Position numbers and translations under genes: made by a program
Notes under the pieces: generated by a model
The model's database searches: none
What the model was told of the DNA's origin: nothing
What the model saw: the letters and a program-made list of their open reading frames with translations, nothing else
In this document: piece after piece, positions 8,701 through 16,286 of the stretch
How positions within the stretch are numbered: position 1 is the stretch's first letter
Layout of the letters: the number at the start of each line of letters is the position of its first letter
Source of the DNA: Patescibacteria group bacterium
GTDB lineage: Bacteria > Patescibacteriota > Patescibacteriia > UBA9570
Reading direction: 5' to 3'
DNA length: 34,551 bases
Assembly (NCBI GenBank): GCA_024277435.1
Contig: JAJRVJ010000026.1
Location: 1-34,551, forward strand

Positions 8701-10244
8701 GTACCGCTATCTTTTGGATCGTTAGGATCAGTGCGATCATCGGTAATCTCTTGACCATCGGTAGCGCCATCACCATCGGTATCACGATGATTAGGATCAG
8801 TTTCATGAACCTTAACTTCAGCACCATCATCTACTCCATCATTATCTGAATCGGCAACTAATGGATCTGTACCCTCTTGCTTTTCCTCTTCATTTGTTAG
8901 CCCATCTCCATCATCGTCTGGGGAACCATCCACCGAAACAATATCCTCACACTTCGTAAATACATTAGACTGCTCAAATGTATATGTACTTGTACAATTC
9001 CATTCCATTTTGATTTCATCAAGTGCATAGCTATTAGGCATCACTCCCTGTGGAACACCCACTTTACTTACAAGATTCTTTCCGCTGTCTAATAACGCCA
9101 CAGCACCTCCATTTACATCAAATACGAGAACATCATCTTTATTTTCTACAGCTAAGTACTTACCTGCTGGCACTATCACGTGTGGTAATGCGAAAGACTG
9201 CGCACTCGCTGCCCCAGATATTTCAATCACGTACTCAGTAACATCGACGTCGGTAATGCCAGCATTATGGATTTCTATATAATCATTACCTACAACTTCT
9301 GTAAGATATAATTCCAATGCCTTATCATCACCCGTTTGTTTTTGAGTTGAATCATCTGCTTGCCTTTGATCTTCTTCGATAATATCTTCAGCTTCAGCGA
9401 TTCGTTCATTAGCATATTCCAAAGATAATTCTGCTTCTTTAGCGTCATCTATTGTAATCCATAACCGAAAATCCTCTGCAGCACGATCTAGTATATAAAG
9501 GAATCCGCTCGTTGCATTAATACCACCATCAATAGCTGTTGTATCATCAACAGTTGTACTTACATTCTCGTTTACATTCTCGTTCGTGTTCTCATTACTA
9601 TTGTTTACGTTCTCGTTTGTGCTTTCATTTGTATTCGTAGTTTCATTTATGTTTTGATTCCCATTTGTATTCTCGTTTGTAGCATCATCACAACTCACAC
9701 TTGTATTAGAAGCTAACTCCGTAGGCTGCGCTGTACATTCCCATGCAGCTGATGTGTTTTGCATCCAAGCTTCATCGGTATCCACTACTTGATATACCTG
9801 CACATCAACTTCTGCACCAGTAGCATTTAACAAATGCACAATGGTACCAGGTACCACGCCATCGGATACAGCAAATTCATTTGGTGCTAACACTCCATTG
9901 AGTGCGTATAATTCTCCGCTATCAGCAACAATTAACCAGCCAGCTAAATCCACTACATCGCTAGACACATTTACAACTTCAACCCAGCCAGCCGATCCAG
10001 TATCACCATAAAATTCATTTAATTCAACACCCGAAGCATTCGCTTCGGTAGTGGTGGTTGTAGTAGTAATGGTTGTTGTGGTTGTAGGAATACCTAAATT
10101 AGTGTTCGTACTAAGCGTCCCAGTATCAGTTGTAACACTTGTGTCGTTAAAGGAAACGGCAACGGCTGTTCCAGCAACTAATAAGGTAACGGCTGCAGCC
10201 ACAGTTGCGGCGATGAGTATGCGAAAACGTGAGAACATAAGCAT
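5736..10244 (-). CDS. Giant secreted adhesin: lamin-tail domains plus TSP3 calcium repeats
   Basis: 1502 aa. Residues 1-29 are a signal peptide, followed by a Thr-rich stretch. Three lamin-tail-like (LTD) beta-sandwich domains lie near 68-181, 308-435 and 521-648; each has 'W/YIEI.N....VDL..Y' strands and ends in a paired-Cys segment. I count 23 Asp-rich calcium-binding repeats of the TSP3_bac type (D.D.DGl.D..E): 3 after the second LTD and 20 in the main array, about 652-1158. Asn/Thr/Glu/Val-rich linkers lie near 185-230 and 1258-1325. An acidic helical region (about 1170-1255) and a coiled coil (about 1330-1378, RLRDEVKRLEEENAAL) precede a C-terminal beta domain of about 85 residues. No sortase motif or membrane anchor is visible. 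Start ATG 10244; ATG 10238 is an alternative. The gene begins 11 bases after mscS and is followed at once by a second TSP3 protein. Confidence 0.85.
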   Translation of the reverse strand: MLMFSRFRILIAATVAAAVTLLVAGTAVAVSFNDTSVTTDTGTLSTNTNLGIPTTTTTITTTTTTTEANASGVELNEFYGDTGSAGWVEVVNVSSDVVDLAGWLIVADSGELYALNGVLAPNEFAVSDGVVPGTIVHLLNATGAEVDVQVYQVVDTDEAWMQNTSAAWECTAQPTELASNTSVSCDDATNENTNGNQNINETTNTNESTNENVNNSNENTNENVNENVSTTVDDTTAIDGGINATSGFLYILDRAAEDFRLWITIDDAKEAELSLEYANERIAEAEDIIEEDQRQADDSTQKQTGDDKALELYLTEVVGNDYIEIHNAGITDVDVTEYVIEISGAASAQSFALPHVIVPAGKYLAVENKDDVLVFDVNGGAVALLDSGKNLVSKVGVPQGVMPNSYALDEIKMEWNCTSTYTFEQSNVFTKCEDIVSVDGSPDDDGDGLTNEEEKQEGTDPLVADSDNDGVDDGAEVKVHETDPNHRDTDGDGATDGQEITDDRTDPNDPKDSGTQQEDEVIEHGALKLWEVDYENYIELHNVSTSAIDLTDYELTVSTPTTTQNYIFPVGTLINAGTYRAFTSATTTLTVPLGGALVSVFDKNKILVDQVYVAPGVDKAAFAYDANVNNIWDCTSTPTIDADNKMSPCDDRPADDVPTDTDTDEDGLTDSEEVNDHQTDPNSADSDGDGIDDGAEVNIHNTNPNDTDTDGDGLSDNAEVNIHDTDPNQSDTDDDGVNDGAEVDDYKTDPNVQDTDDDGLTDGEEVNDYQTDPTQGDSDTDGITDGDEVNDEGTDPNDRDTDGDGTADGSEVNDYQTDPNDADDNPDETIETTSGTDEVDDATDENVDTDEDGVTDEVEEELGSDPNNTDTDDDGLTDGEEVNDYQTDPTNADTDGDGLTDQEEVEEEQTNPNEVDTDNDGLDDNEEVNEEGTDPTDADTDNDGLTDGEEVNEEGTDPTDADTDDDGVDDSTEVEDDSTDPTDVDDVNEDSQDVEDTDNDGVSDLDEEEAGTDVDGNDTDGDGLTDGEEINDYQTNPTDADTDNDGLADGEEVDEYQTNPQDADTDGDGLSDEAEVSIHNTDPTDHDTDNDGVSDGEEVNEDNTNPNEPNDQQDVQVDDQAGQQQDNDQDNDGLTDEAEEGLGTDPTDADTDNDGIEDAVDPDPADDIQDEGTELSDEAEEALQETMDDLEELIDNATEQELTEEETADVVEQIEEIESAVDELTDEVSGDGGDTLEDTVDTLDEQVTELISDAPEDTNDNGNVNENVNTNEPLENENVNENVNANGVVNKNTNEAVVNENVNENSNVNGSVNTNTNSNTNTSSNGEEVDVVSELEAEIDLLQEGMAQALDEINRLRDEVKRLEEENAALREQLYGETSEDTNDTTIEPTDDLGQANDDGSANFEQDDVRESELPDLSEVVANIYLRELRAQPGTFTSVPGKHAFHNLDKVIYNLVLPDGSKTGEILPGAVEVIDIGVGEFTYKDAKNPQVGPYTITVNAAE
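7358..7470. repeat. Perfect 44-bp direct repeat inside the TSP3 array
   Basis: Bases 7358-7401 and 7427-7470 are identical over 44 positions at an offset of 69 bases, exactly 23 codons or one TSP3 unit. This is the most recent-looking duplication in an array of otherwise diverged units, and it keeps the reading frame. Confidence 0.8.
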
Positions 10245-10255
10245 GGATATTAAAC

Positions 10256-11107
10256 TTAATTTTTTTTTGAAATTTGAACTTGATGAGGATATGGGATAGA
10301 AATGCCAGCGCTATCAAATGCTGTTTTAATACGTAAACGCAATTCGCGCTCGATAGCCCACTTCTGATCAGCATCCACTCTACCGTGTAACTTTACTACA
10401 ATTGCAGAATCTTCAAAAGCGCTTACTCCAAGCGTTTGTGGCTCCGTACGAATATATACTTTCCATTCTGGATCAACACTTAATCCGTGTGCTACATCGT
10501 TAAGCACTTGTACTACCTGATCAAGATTACTCTTGTAATCAACTGGGATATTCAAGTGTACATTCGACCAATCTTTTGTATAATTTGACGCTCGTGCAAT
10601 TTCCCCATTAGGCACATGATGTTCTACGCCATCCATATCGCGCAACACGGTACGTCGTAACGAAAAATTAACAACCTTACCACTTACATCACCTAATTTT
10701 ACAACATCACCTTTGGCGTACTGATCTTCAATTACTATAAAAATTCCTGAGAGAAAGTCCTTCACTAGCGATTGCGCTCCAAAACCTACTGCTACACCAA
10801 TCACTCCAGCACCAGCTAAAATTGGACCAATGTTTACACCAAGCTCAGCCAGAATAATCGTTCCAACTATCAGGATAATAATAGTACGAATTATTTTATT
10901 CGTGAGCGAACTAATTGTTTCGATACGTTGTTCCTGATCTTTTGAAAGATCATGATCGACACTGCTATGTAATCCAACTTTTTGACGCGTAAGAGCAGCA
11001 ATAAGCATGCGCTTACCAAATCGACCTAATGCATAATAAATAAACAGGCCCATCGCTATAAGTAGCGATATTGTCCATACAATTGGCGGTACATCAATTA
11101 ATAACAT
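10256..11107 (-). CDS. mscS: Small-conductance mechanosensitive channel (MscS family)
   Basis: 283 aa. Membrane segments lie near residues 8-27 and 66-88. The pore helix (about 92-125) has the family's Gly/Ala-rich packing, GAGVIGVAVGFGAQSLVKDF, followed by SGIFIVIEDQYAKGDVV, the start of the cytoplasmic beta domain. The protein opens under membrane tension and releases solutes during hypo-osmotic shock. Length and layout match the minimal three-helix MscS architecture. A strong ribosome binding site (GGAGAGGAA) sits directly before ATG 11107, unlike several other genes here. It is divergent from dprA and heads the surface operon: the adhesin starts 11 bases after its stop, though an internal promoter cannot be excluded. 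Confidence 0.93.
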   Translation of the reverse strand: MLLIDVPPIVWTISLLIAMGLFIYYALGRFGKRMLIAALTRQKVGLHSSVDHDLSKDQEQRIETISSLTNKIIRTIIILIVGTIILAELGVNIGPILAGAGVIGVAVGFGAQSLVKDFLSGIFIVIEDQYAKGDVVKLGDVSGKVVNFSLRRTVLRDMDGVEHHVPNGEIARASNYTKDWSNVHLNIPVDYKSNLDQVVQVLNDVAHGLSVDPEWKVYIRTEPQTLGVSAFEDSAIVVKLHGRVDADQKWAIERELRLRIKTAFDSAGISIPYPHQVQISKKN

Positions 11108-11184
11108 TTCCTCTCCAATTAATAATTGTGCGCTATCTATAAAATATTACCTAAGAGGTACCTAGGTTCTATAAATATACTATG

Positions 11185-11194
11185 ACAAATTTGT
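11185..11194. promoter_or_regulatory. Palindrome between divergent mscS and dprA
   Basis: ACAAATTTGT is a perfect 10-bp palindrome in the 157-base divergent region. It lies just before a TTGTGT / TTATAT promoter-like pair (11191-11196 and 11213-11218, 16-base spacer) that points toward dprA. It could be an operator; at this length chance is possible. Confidence 0.3.
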
Positions 11195-11231
11195 GTAAAT
11201 ATGTAAAGTCTGTTATATTAATTTTGATTGA

Positions 11232-11264
11232 GCGACCATCCTGTTCCAAACGGTGGTCGTTTTT
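11232..11264 (+). terminator. Leader hairpin with T run directly before dprA (possible attenuator)
   Basis: Bases 11232-11240 pair with 11252-11260 (9 bp with two G-T pairs, 11-base loop), followed at once by TTTT and the ATG of dprA at 11265. The form is that of an intrinsic terminator placed between the dprA promoter and its start codon. There is no upstream gene on this strand whose end it could serve, because the neighbour mscS is divergent. Confidence 0.55.
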
Positions 11265-12140
11265 ATGTATAACATTTCACACATATCCAATACCCATTCA
11301 CAATATCCTCCCCTTCTTAAGGAAATAGGAACCCCACCTGAATCCCTATTTATTGCCGGAAACCTTCAAATATTGCAAGAATCAGGTATCGCGGTAGTTG
11401 GCAGCAGAGCCATTACACGCTACGGGCAACAAGCTTGCACTAGCATTGTGCGGTCATTAGTACAGGCAGGGCTAACAATTATTAGCGGACTCGCCACTGG
11501 TGTTGATAGCTTAGCTCATCGAACGGCCTTAGATAATGGAGGGAGAACCATTGCTGTATTGGGTTGCGGATTAAATCCAGATAAGATTTACCCCCAAGAA
11601 CACATAAACTTAGCTAAACGCATAGTAGAGTCTGATGGTGCCCTGATTTCTGAATATCCACCCGATACATCTGCGAAACGCTATTACTTTCCGCAACGCA
11701 ATCGTATCATCGCTGGTTTAGCCCTGGGAACCCTGGCTGTAGAAGCAAGAAAAAAGTCGGGAGCTCTCATTACCACTCAATGTGCACTCGAAGAAAACCG
11801 TGATGTATTTGCTGTTCCTGGCTCCATATTTAGTACACGATCACACGGAACCAATGCCTTATTAAAAGAAGGAGCCGTATTAGTAGATAGCGCAGCTGAT
11901 ATTCTGAATGAAATAGGCTGGGAAACACAAAAAACTAGACAAGAAGAAGCATTTGCGGTATTAACTATATTGCAGCAAAGAATCATTCAAGCTATCGGCT
12001 CTGGCTATTGCCGAGCTGAGGAGTTGAGTAAACACCTTAATATAGCTCCAGCTATACTCGCTCAAAACCTGACTGATTTAGAAATTAATGAAATAGTACG
12101 TAAAAATAACGATTATTCATATGAAATTAGTTATCGTTGA
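11265..12140 (+). CDS. dprA: DNA processing protein DprA
   Basis: 291 aa. DprA binds incoming single-stranded DNA during transformation and loads RecA onto it. The Rossmann-like DprA core fills most of the protein: YPPLLKEIGTPPESLFIAGN, AVVGSRAITRYGQQ, ISGLATGVDSLAHRTAL, TIAVLGCGL, YPPDTSAKRYYFPQRNRIIAGL, and SGALITTQCALEENRDVFAVPG. A winged-helix-like C-terminal segment lies at about 235-290. The N-terminal helical (SAM/HhH) domain of larger homologues is absent; the protein begins right at the core. I prefer ATG 11265 to the GTG at 11253, because the GTG lies inside a leader hairpin. Its TGA overlaps the start of topA by 20 bases, so the two are co-expressed. Together with the pilus genes it suggests DNA uptake. 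Confidence 0.93.
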   Translation: MYNISHISNTHSQYPPLLKEIGTPPESLFIAGNLQILQESGIAVVGSRAITRYGQQACTSIVRSLVQAGLTIISGLATGVDSLAHRTALDNGGRTIAVLGCGLNPDKIYPQEHINLAKRIVESDGALISEYPPDTSAKRYYFPQRNRIIAGLALGTLAVEARKKSGALITTQCALEENRDVFAVPGSIFSTRSHGTNALLKEGAVLVDSAADILNEIGWETQKTRQEEAFAVLTILQQRIIQAIGSGYCRAEELSKHLNIAPAILAQNLTDLEINEIVRKNNDYSYEISYR

Positions 12141-14763
12141 GAGTCCTACTAAGGCAAAAACTATCACCAAATATCTTCCTAAGGATTATGTTGTAGAATC
12201 TAGCCTTGGTCATATCCGAGATTTACCACAATCTGCTACTGAGATTCCTGCTAAATATAAGACAGAGAAATGGTCACGATTGGGTGTAGATGTGAACAAT
12301 GATTTCACACCTTTATATATAGTGCCAAAAGATAAGAAAAAACATGTTGCTAAATTAAAGAAGCTGGTAAAAGATGCCGATGAAATCTATCTCGCAACTG
12401 ATGAAGATCGAGAAGGAGAAGCCATTAGTTGGCACCTCATTGAAGTATTAAAGCCTGCTGTTACAGTAAAACGCATGGTATTTCATGAAATCACCAAGAA
12501 AGCCATTCTGCATGCACTCGAAACACCGCGTGAAATTGATATGAATCTCGTTGAGGCTCAAGAAACCCGCCGTATTCTCGATCGACTCTATGGCTATGAA
12601 GTATCCCCTATATTATGGAGGAAAGTAGCCCCTAAACTATCAGCCGGCCGCGTACAAAGTGCTGCCTTAAAACTTATTGTAGAACGTGAAAAAGAGCGCA
12701 TGGCATTTGTTGGTGCTGAATATTGGGATATTACTGGAAGCTTTAATACAAAAAATAATGAATCGTTTGAAGCCAAACTTACTCAAGTAGATGGTAAGCG
12801 CGTGGCAACTGGTAAAGATTTTGACGCAGCTACAGGAAAACTTACTGAAAAGGCAGAGGGAAATGTTACCGTTGTAGATGCTGAACGTGCCAACACATTA
12901 GCAGAATCATTAGCTAATAGTGATTGGAATGTAGCGTCAGTTCAACAGAAACCGCTCACACTCAGTCCTCGACCCCCTTTTATTACTAGCACTATTCAAC
13001 AGGAAGCTGGCCGTAAATTACGCTGGTCTGCTCGCCAAACTATGCGGTCTGCTCAGAAACTGTATGAAAAAGGATACATTACATATATGCGTACCGATTC
13101 TGTACAGTTATCACAAGAAGCGATTGATGCAGCCCGCGCTAAAATTGCCGAACTCTACGGTAAAGACTATGTTCCTGATGAACCTCGTAAATACAAAAGT
13201 TCAGCCAAGAATGCCCAGGAAGCTCATGAAGCTATTCGGCCTGCCGGAAGTAATATGCGTACTCCAGAGGAGCTTGGTGCAGATGTTACGCCTGATGAAC
13301 GAAAATTATACGACCTTATTTGGAAGCGTACTGTTGCATCACAAATGGCTAACGCTAAAGTAAAGCAAACTACCGTACAACTCAAGCATGAAGACACGCA
13401 ATTTAATGCGAGCGGTCGTGTGGTTGAATTCCCTGGTTACTTAAAAGCCTATGTAGAAAGTAGTGATAACCCTGAAGAAACAGCCAATGATTCTGAAAAA
13501 TTACTACCAAAGATGGAAGAGAACGATACCGTAACTGGAAAAACGTTTGAATCCAATGAACATACTACTAAGCCACCAGCTCGTTTCACAGAAGCATCTC
13601 TAGTTAAAGCATTAGAGGGCAACGGAATTGGTCGACCAAGTACCTACGCCACTATTATCGATACTATCCAACGCCGCTGGTATGTATATAAGGAAGGTAG
13701 CGCACTAGTACCTCGGTTTATTGCATTTGGTGTTGTAAATTTATTAGGCATTAACTTTCCTGATCTTGTAAGCAACGAGTACACCGCCAAGATGGAAGAG
13801 GATCTTGATGAAATAGCTGCCGGATCACGCGAACACATCCCCTACCTAAAAAGCTTTTACTTTGGAAACGATTCATCCAAAGGATTGCACGCTATGCTTG
13901 AAGTAGATATCGATGCTCGCGCTACATGCACCATTCCGATTGGTAAAGATGAATCTGGTCACGCAGTGAATGTACGAGTTGGTAGATACGGCCCTTTCGT
14001 AGAACAGGTAATTGATAGCGAAAACGAAAATACAGCCAGCATTCCTGAAGATCTACCACCAGATCAACTTACAGTAGAAATGGCTCTTGAATTTATTAAG
14101 AAACAAGCTGAAGGACCAAAGAAGTTAGGTGAGGATCCTGAAACTGGTTTAGCCGTGTACGTTGTTGAAGGACGCTTCGGACCATACGTTCAATTAGGAG
14201 AAAAATTAAAGAAAGAGAAGAAAGAAGATAAGAAAGCTAAAAAAGATGCCAAGCCAGAATTAGATGAAAATGGAAAGCCAGTGAAGAAGAAAAAGAAACC
14301 AAAACCGAAAAAACCAAAGATGAAGGGTCTGCTGAAAGATATGACTATTGAAGACATTACTCTTGAAATGGCTCTCAAACTACTTTCCTATCCTAAATCT
14401 ATCGGTAAATGGAAAAAAACTGATGAAGATATTATTGCCGATCTTGGACGCTATGGCCCATATTTGAAATGTGGAGAAGAAACTCGCAGCTTAAGTGCAG
14501 AAGATAATTTACTTGAACTTACTATAGAAAAAGCAAACATCATGTTCGATACTCCTAAAGTACGTGGCGCTCGTGCAAAAGTACTTCGAGAAGTAGGTAA
14601 GCACCCTGAAGATGAAGTAGGTATAAAAGTATATAAAGGACGGTATGGGCCATATTTAAAGTACGGAAAGATTAATGTTTCTATACCCGATACGATTGAT
14701 CCAGAAAAAATTACCATGGAACAATCTCTTGAGCTGATTGCGGCAAAAGAGGCTAAATCTTAA
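12121..14763 (+). CDS. topA: DNA topoisomerase I
   Basis: 880 aa type IA topoisomerase, which relaxes negative supercoils by transient single-strand cleavage. The Toprim domain is at the N-terminus (KLVIVESPTKAKTITKYL; the acidic motif DEDREGEAISWHL). The catalytic tyrosine is Y322 in GYITYMRTDSV, and GRPSTYATIIDTIQRR follows. The C-terminus has no Cys4 zinc ribbons. It carries instead three or four short repeats of the pattern '.G.Y..GRYGPY...G', the Toprim-associated C-terminal repeat type. A Lys-rich insert lies at about 693-735. ATG 12121 lies inside the end of dprA, with no separate ribosome binding site needed if translation is coupled. Confidence 0.96.
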   Translation: MKLVIVESPTKAKTITKYLPKDYVVESSLGHIRDLPQSATEIPAKYKTEKWSRLGVDVNNDFTPLYIVPKDKKKHVAKLKKLVKDADEIYLATDEDREGEAISWHLIEVLKPAVTVKRMVFHEITKKAILHALETPREIDMNLVEAQETRRILDRLYGYEVSPILWRKVAPKLSAGRVQSAALKLIVEREKERMAFVGAEYWDITGSFNTKNNESFEAKLTQVDGKRVATGKDFDAATGKLTEKAEGNVTVVDAERANTLAESLANSDWNVASVQQKPLTLSPRPPFITSTIQQEAGRKLRWSARQTMRSAQKLYEKGYITYMRTDSVQLSQEAIDAARAKIAELYGKDYVPDEPRKYKSSAKNAQEAHEAIRPAGSNMRTPEELGADVTPDERKLYDLIWKRTVASQMANAKVKQTTVQLKHEDTQFNASGRVVEFPGYLKAYVESSDNPEETANDSEKLLPKMEENDTVTGKTFESNEHTTKPPARFTEASLVKALEGNGIGRPSTYATIIDTIQRRWYVYKEGSALVPRFIAFGVVNLLGINFPDLVSNEYTAKMEEDLDEIAAGSREHIPYLKSFYFGNDSSKGLHAMLEVDIDARATCTIPIGKDESGHAVNVRVGRYGPFVEQVIDSENENTASIPEDLPPDQLTVEMALEFIKKQAEGPKKLGEDPETGLAVYVVEGRFGPYVQLGEKLKKEKKEDKKAKKDAKPELDENGKPVKKKKKPKPKKPKMKGLLKDMTIEDITLEMALKLLSYPKSIGKWKKTDEDIIADLGRYGPYLKCGEETRSLSAEDNLLELTIEKANIMFDTPKVRGARAKVLREVGKHPEDEVGIKVYKGRYGPYLKYGKINVSIPDTIDPEKITMEQSLELIAAKEAKS

Positions 14764-14777
14764 CATCCAAGCACTTA

Positions 14778-14815
14778 TTTGCTATGCTGTGCCTATCTTT
14801 ATAATAGGATAGGCA
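14778..14815 (+). promoter_or_regulatory. rel promoter with dyad symmetry around the -10 box
   Basis: TTTGCT (14778-14783) and TATAAT (14800-14805) are separated by 16 bases. The perfect 8-base arms TGCCTATC (14790-14797) and GATAGGCA (14808-14815) bracket the -10 box. The start codon is at 14817, giving a predicted leader of only a few bases. The arms could bind a repressor, or fold into a hairpin ending the topA transcript, although no T run follows. Confidence 0.5.
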
Positions 14816-14816
14816 T

Positions 14817-16016
14817 ATGAAAAAGGAAGAATTATTTGAATGTTTTAGTGAACAACGCCCAAATGCTGATATGGCAATGTTGGAGCGGGCTTATGCATTT
14901 GCCGAAAAAGCTCACGATGGACAATTACGCGCATCCGGTGCCCCCTATTTTGATCATCCAAAAGCCACTGCCTATAAGTTGGCTCAATTACGTATGGACG
15001 ACTCTACAATTGCCGCAGGCCTACTTCATGACGTTCCTGAAGATACATCATACTCATTAAAAGAGATCAAGAAAGAATTTGGTGCAGAAATTGCATTCCT
15101 CGTTGAAGGAGTAACAAAATTAGGACAAGTAAAATATCGTGGTAAAGAGCGGTATTTAGAAAACCTGCGCCGTATGTTTGTGGCGATGGCTAAAGACATT
15201 CGGGTAATTCTTATTAAGTTTGCCGACCGCACCCATAACCTGGAAACACTATCGGCGCTTCCAGAAAATAAACAACGCCGAATTGCTCTGGAATCACTAG
15301 AAATTTACGCACCAATCGCCAATCGTTTAGGGATGGGTGACATTAAAGGACAAATTGAAGATCTCGCATTTCCATACATCTATCCAGAAGAGTACAAATG
15401 GTTATTGAAAAAAATTAGTGATAGCCGACGTGAAAAAGAACGCTACCTACGAAAATTCAAAAAAGAAGTTGTTGAAATACTACAAGATCATCATATTGAA
15501 TATGTGTCGGTTCATGGCCGCGCCAAACATTTATATAGCCTATATAAAAAGCTTATCCGACACGATCGTGACCTTACCAAGATATATGACCTTGTAGCAT
15601 TACGTGTAATTGTTGAAGATGTTGCCGGCTGCTATGAAACCCTTGGTATCGTTCATAAGTTCTGTACGCCCCTTAAAGGGCGTATTAAGGACTATATCGC
15701 CCAACCTAAGCCAAATGGATACAAATCCCTTCACACCACCGTATTCACAGCTGACGGTGAGATTATCGAACTACAAATTCGCAGTAGTGAAATGCATGAA
15801 GAGGCTGAATATGGTATTGCCGCTCACTGGCATTATAAAGAAAATGCTATGAGCAAAAAACTCACCAAAGAAAAGTATGCCTGGGTTGAACAGCTTGCAA
15901 AATTACAAAAAGAAATTAAAGATGAAGAGCAATATCTTGACTCACTCAAAATTGATATCTTTCAAACTCGTATTTTTGTATTTACACCACGCGGTGACGT
16001 TATTGATTTACCATAG
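14817..16016 (+). CDS. rel: RelA/SpoT (p)ppGpp synthetase/hydrolase, catalytic half (gene interrupted by TAG)
   Basis: The protein makes and degrades the stringent-response alarmone (p)ppGpp. The HD hydrolase domain (about 1-185) keeps its metal ligands: H47, H71-D72 in LLHDVPEDT, and DRTHNL. The synthetase domain (about 225-345) has VHGRAKHLYSLYKKL, KIYDLVALRV, PKPNGYKSLHTTV and HEEAEYGIAAHWHYKE, so both activities look intact. The TGS domain starts at RIFVFTPRGDVIDLP, but the next codon is TAG (16014-16016). The same frame continues directly with the rest of TGS. As drawn, the product lacks most of TGS, which senses ribosome state in long Rel proteins. Even with the rest added, there is no ACT/ZFD region. 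A near-leaderless promoter lies upstream. Confidence 0.92.
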   Translation: MKKEELFECFSEQRPNADMAMLERAYAFAEKAHDGQLRASGAPYFDHPKATAYKLAQLRMDDSTIAAGLLHDVPEDTSYSLKEIKKEFGAEIAFLVEGVTKLGQVKYRGKERYLENLRRMFVAMAKDIRVILIKFADRTHNLETLSALPENKQRRIALESLEIYAPIANRLGMGDIKGQIEDLAFPYIYPEEYKWLLKKISDSRREKERYLRKFKKEVVEILQDHHIEYVSVHGRAKHLYSLYKKLIRHDRDLTKIYDLVALRVIVEDVAGCYETLGIVHKFCTPLKGRIKDYIAQPKPNGYKSLHTTVFTADGEIIELQIRSSEMHEEAEYGIAAHWHYKENAMSKKLTKEKYAWVEQLAKLQKEIKDEEQYLDSLKIDIFQTRIFVFTPRGDVIDLP

Positions 16017-16286
16017 GATGCCACGCCAATAGACTTTGCGTATCACATTCATACCGACATTGGTCACGTAGCACAACGGGCCAAAGTAAACGATGTTATT
16101 GTGCCATTAAATCACAAATTAAAATCTGGTGACGTTATTGAAATTGAAGTAAATAAAAACCGCAAAGGCCCAGACCCAGAATGGTTAGATGATGTAAAAA
16201 CACATACTGCGAAACGTCATATTCAGGCCTATATGAATAAACGTCAAAAACGTGAACGAAAGAAATTATTAGGGATTAAACTTTAA
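16017..16286 (+). pseudogene. Remainder of the rel TGS domain after the in-frame TAG
   Basis: Directly after the TAG the frame reads DATPIDFAYHIHTDIGHVAQ, then KVNDVIVPLNHKLKSGDVIE. This is the unmistakable second half of a Rel/SpoT TGS domain ('GATPIDFAYAIHTDIGH...AKVNG..VPL...L..GD.VEI'). About 35 basic residues follow, ending at TAA 16284-16286. Only one position, normally Glu, Lys or Ala, is replaced by the stop, and no frame shift is involved. Internal GTG codons could initiate a short product, but a free half TGS domain is an unlikely gene. The end overlaps the end of parB by 3 bases. Confidence 0.85.

Noticed and set aside
16101..16286. A separate 61-aa gene starting at an internal GTG
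   Set aside because: It is the in-frame remainder of the rel TGS domain, and the homology continues upstream to the TAG.
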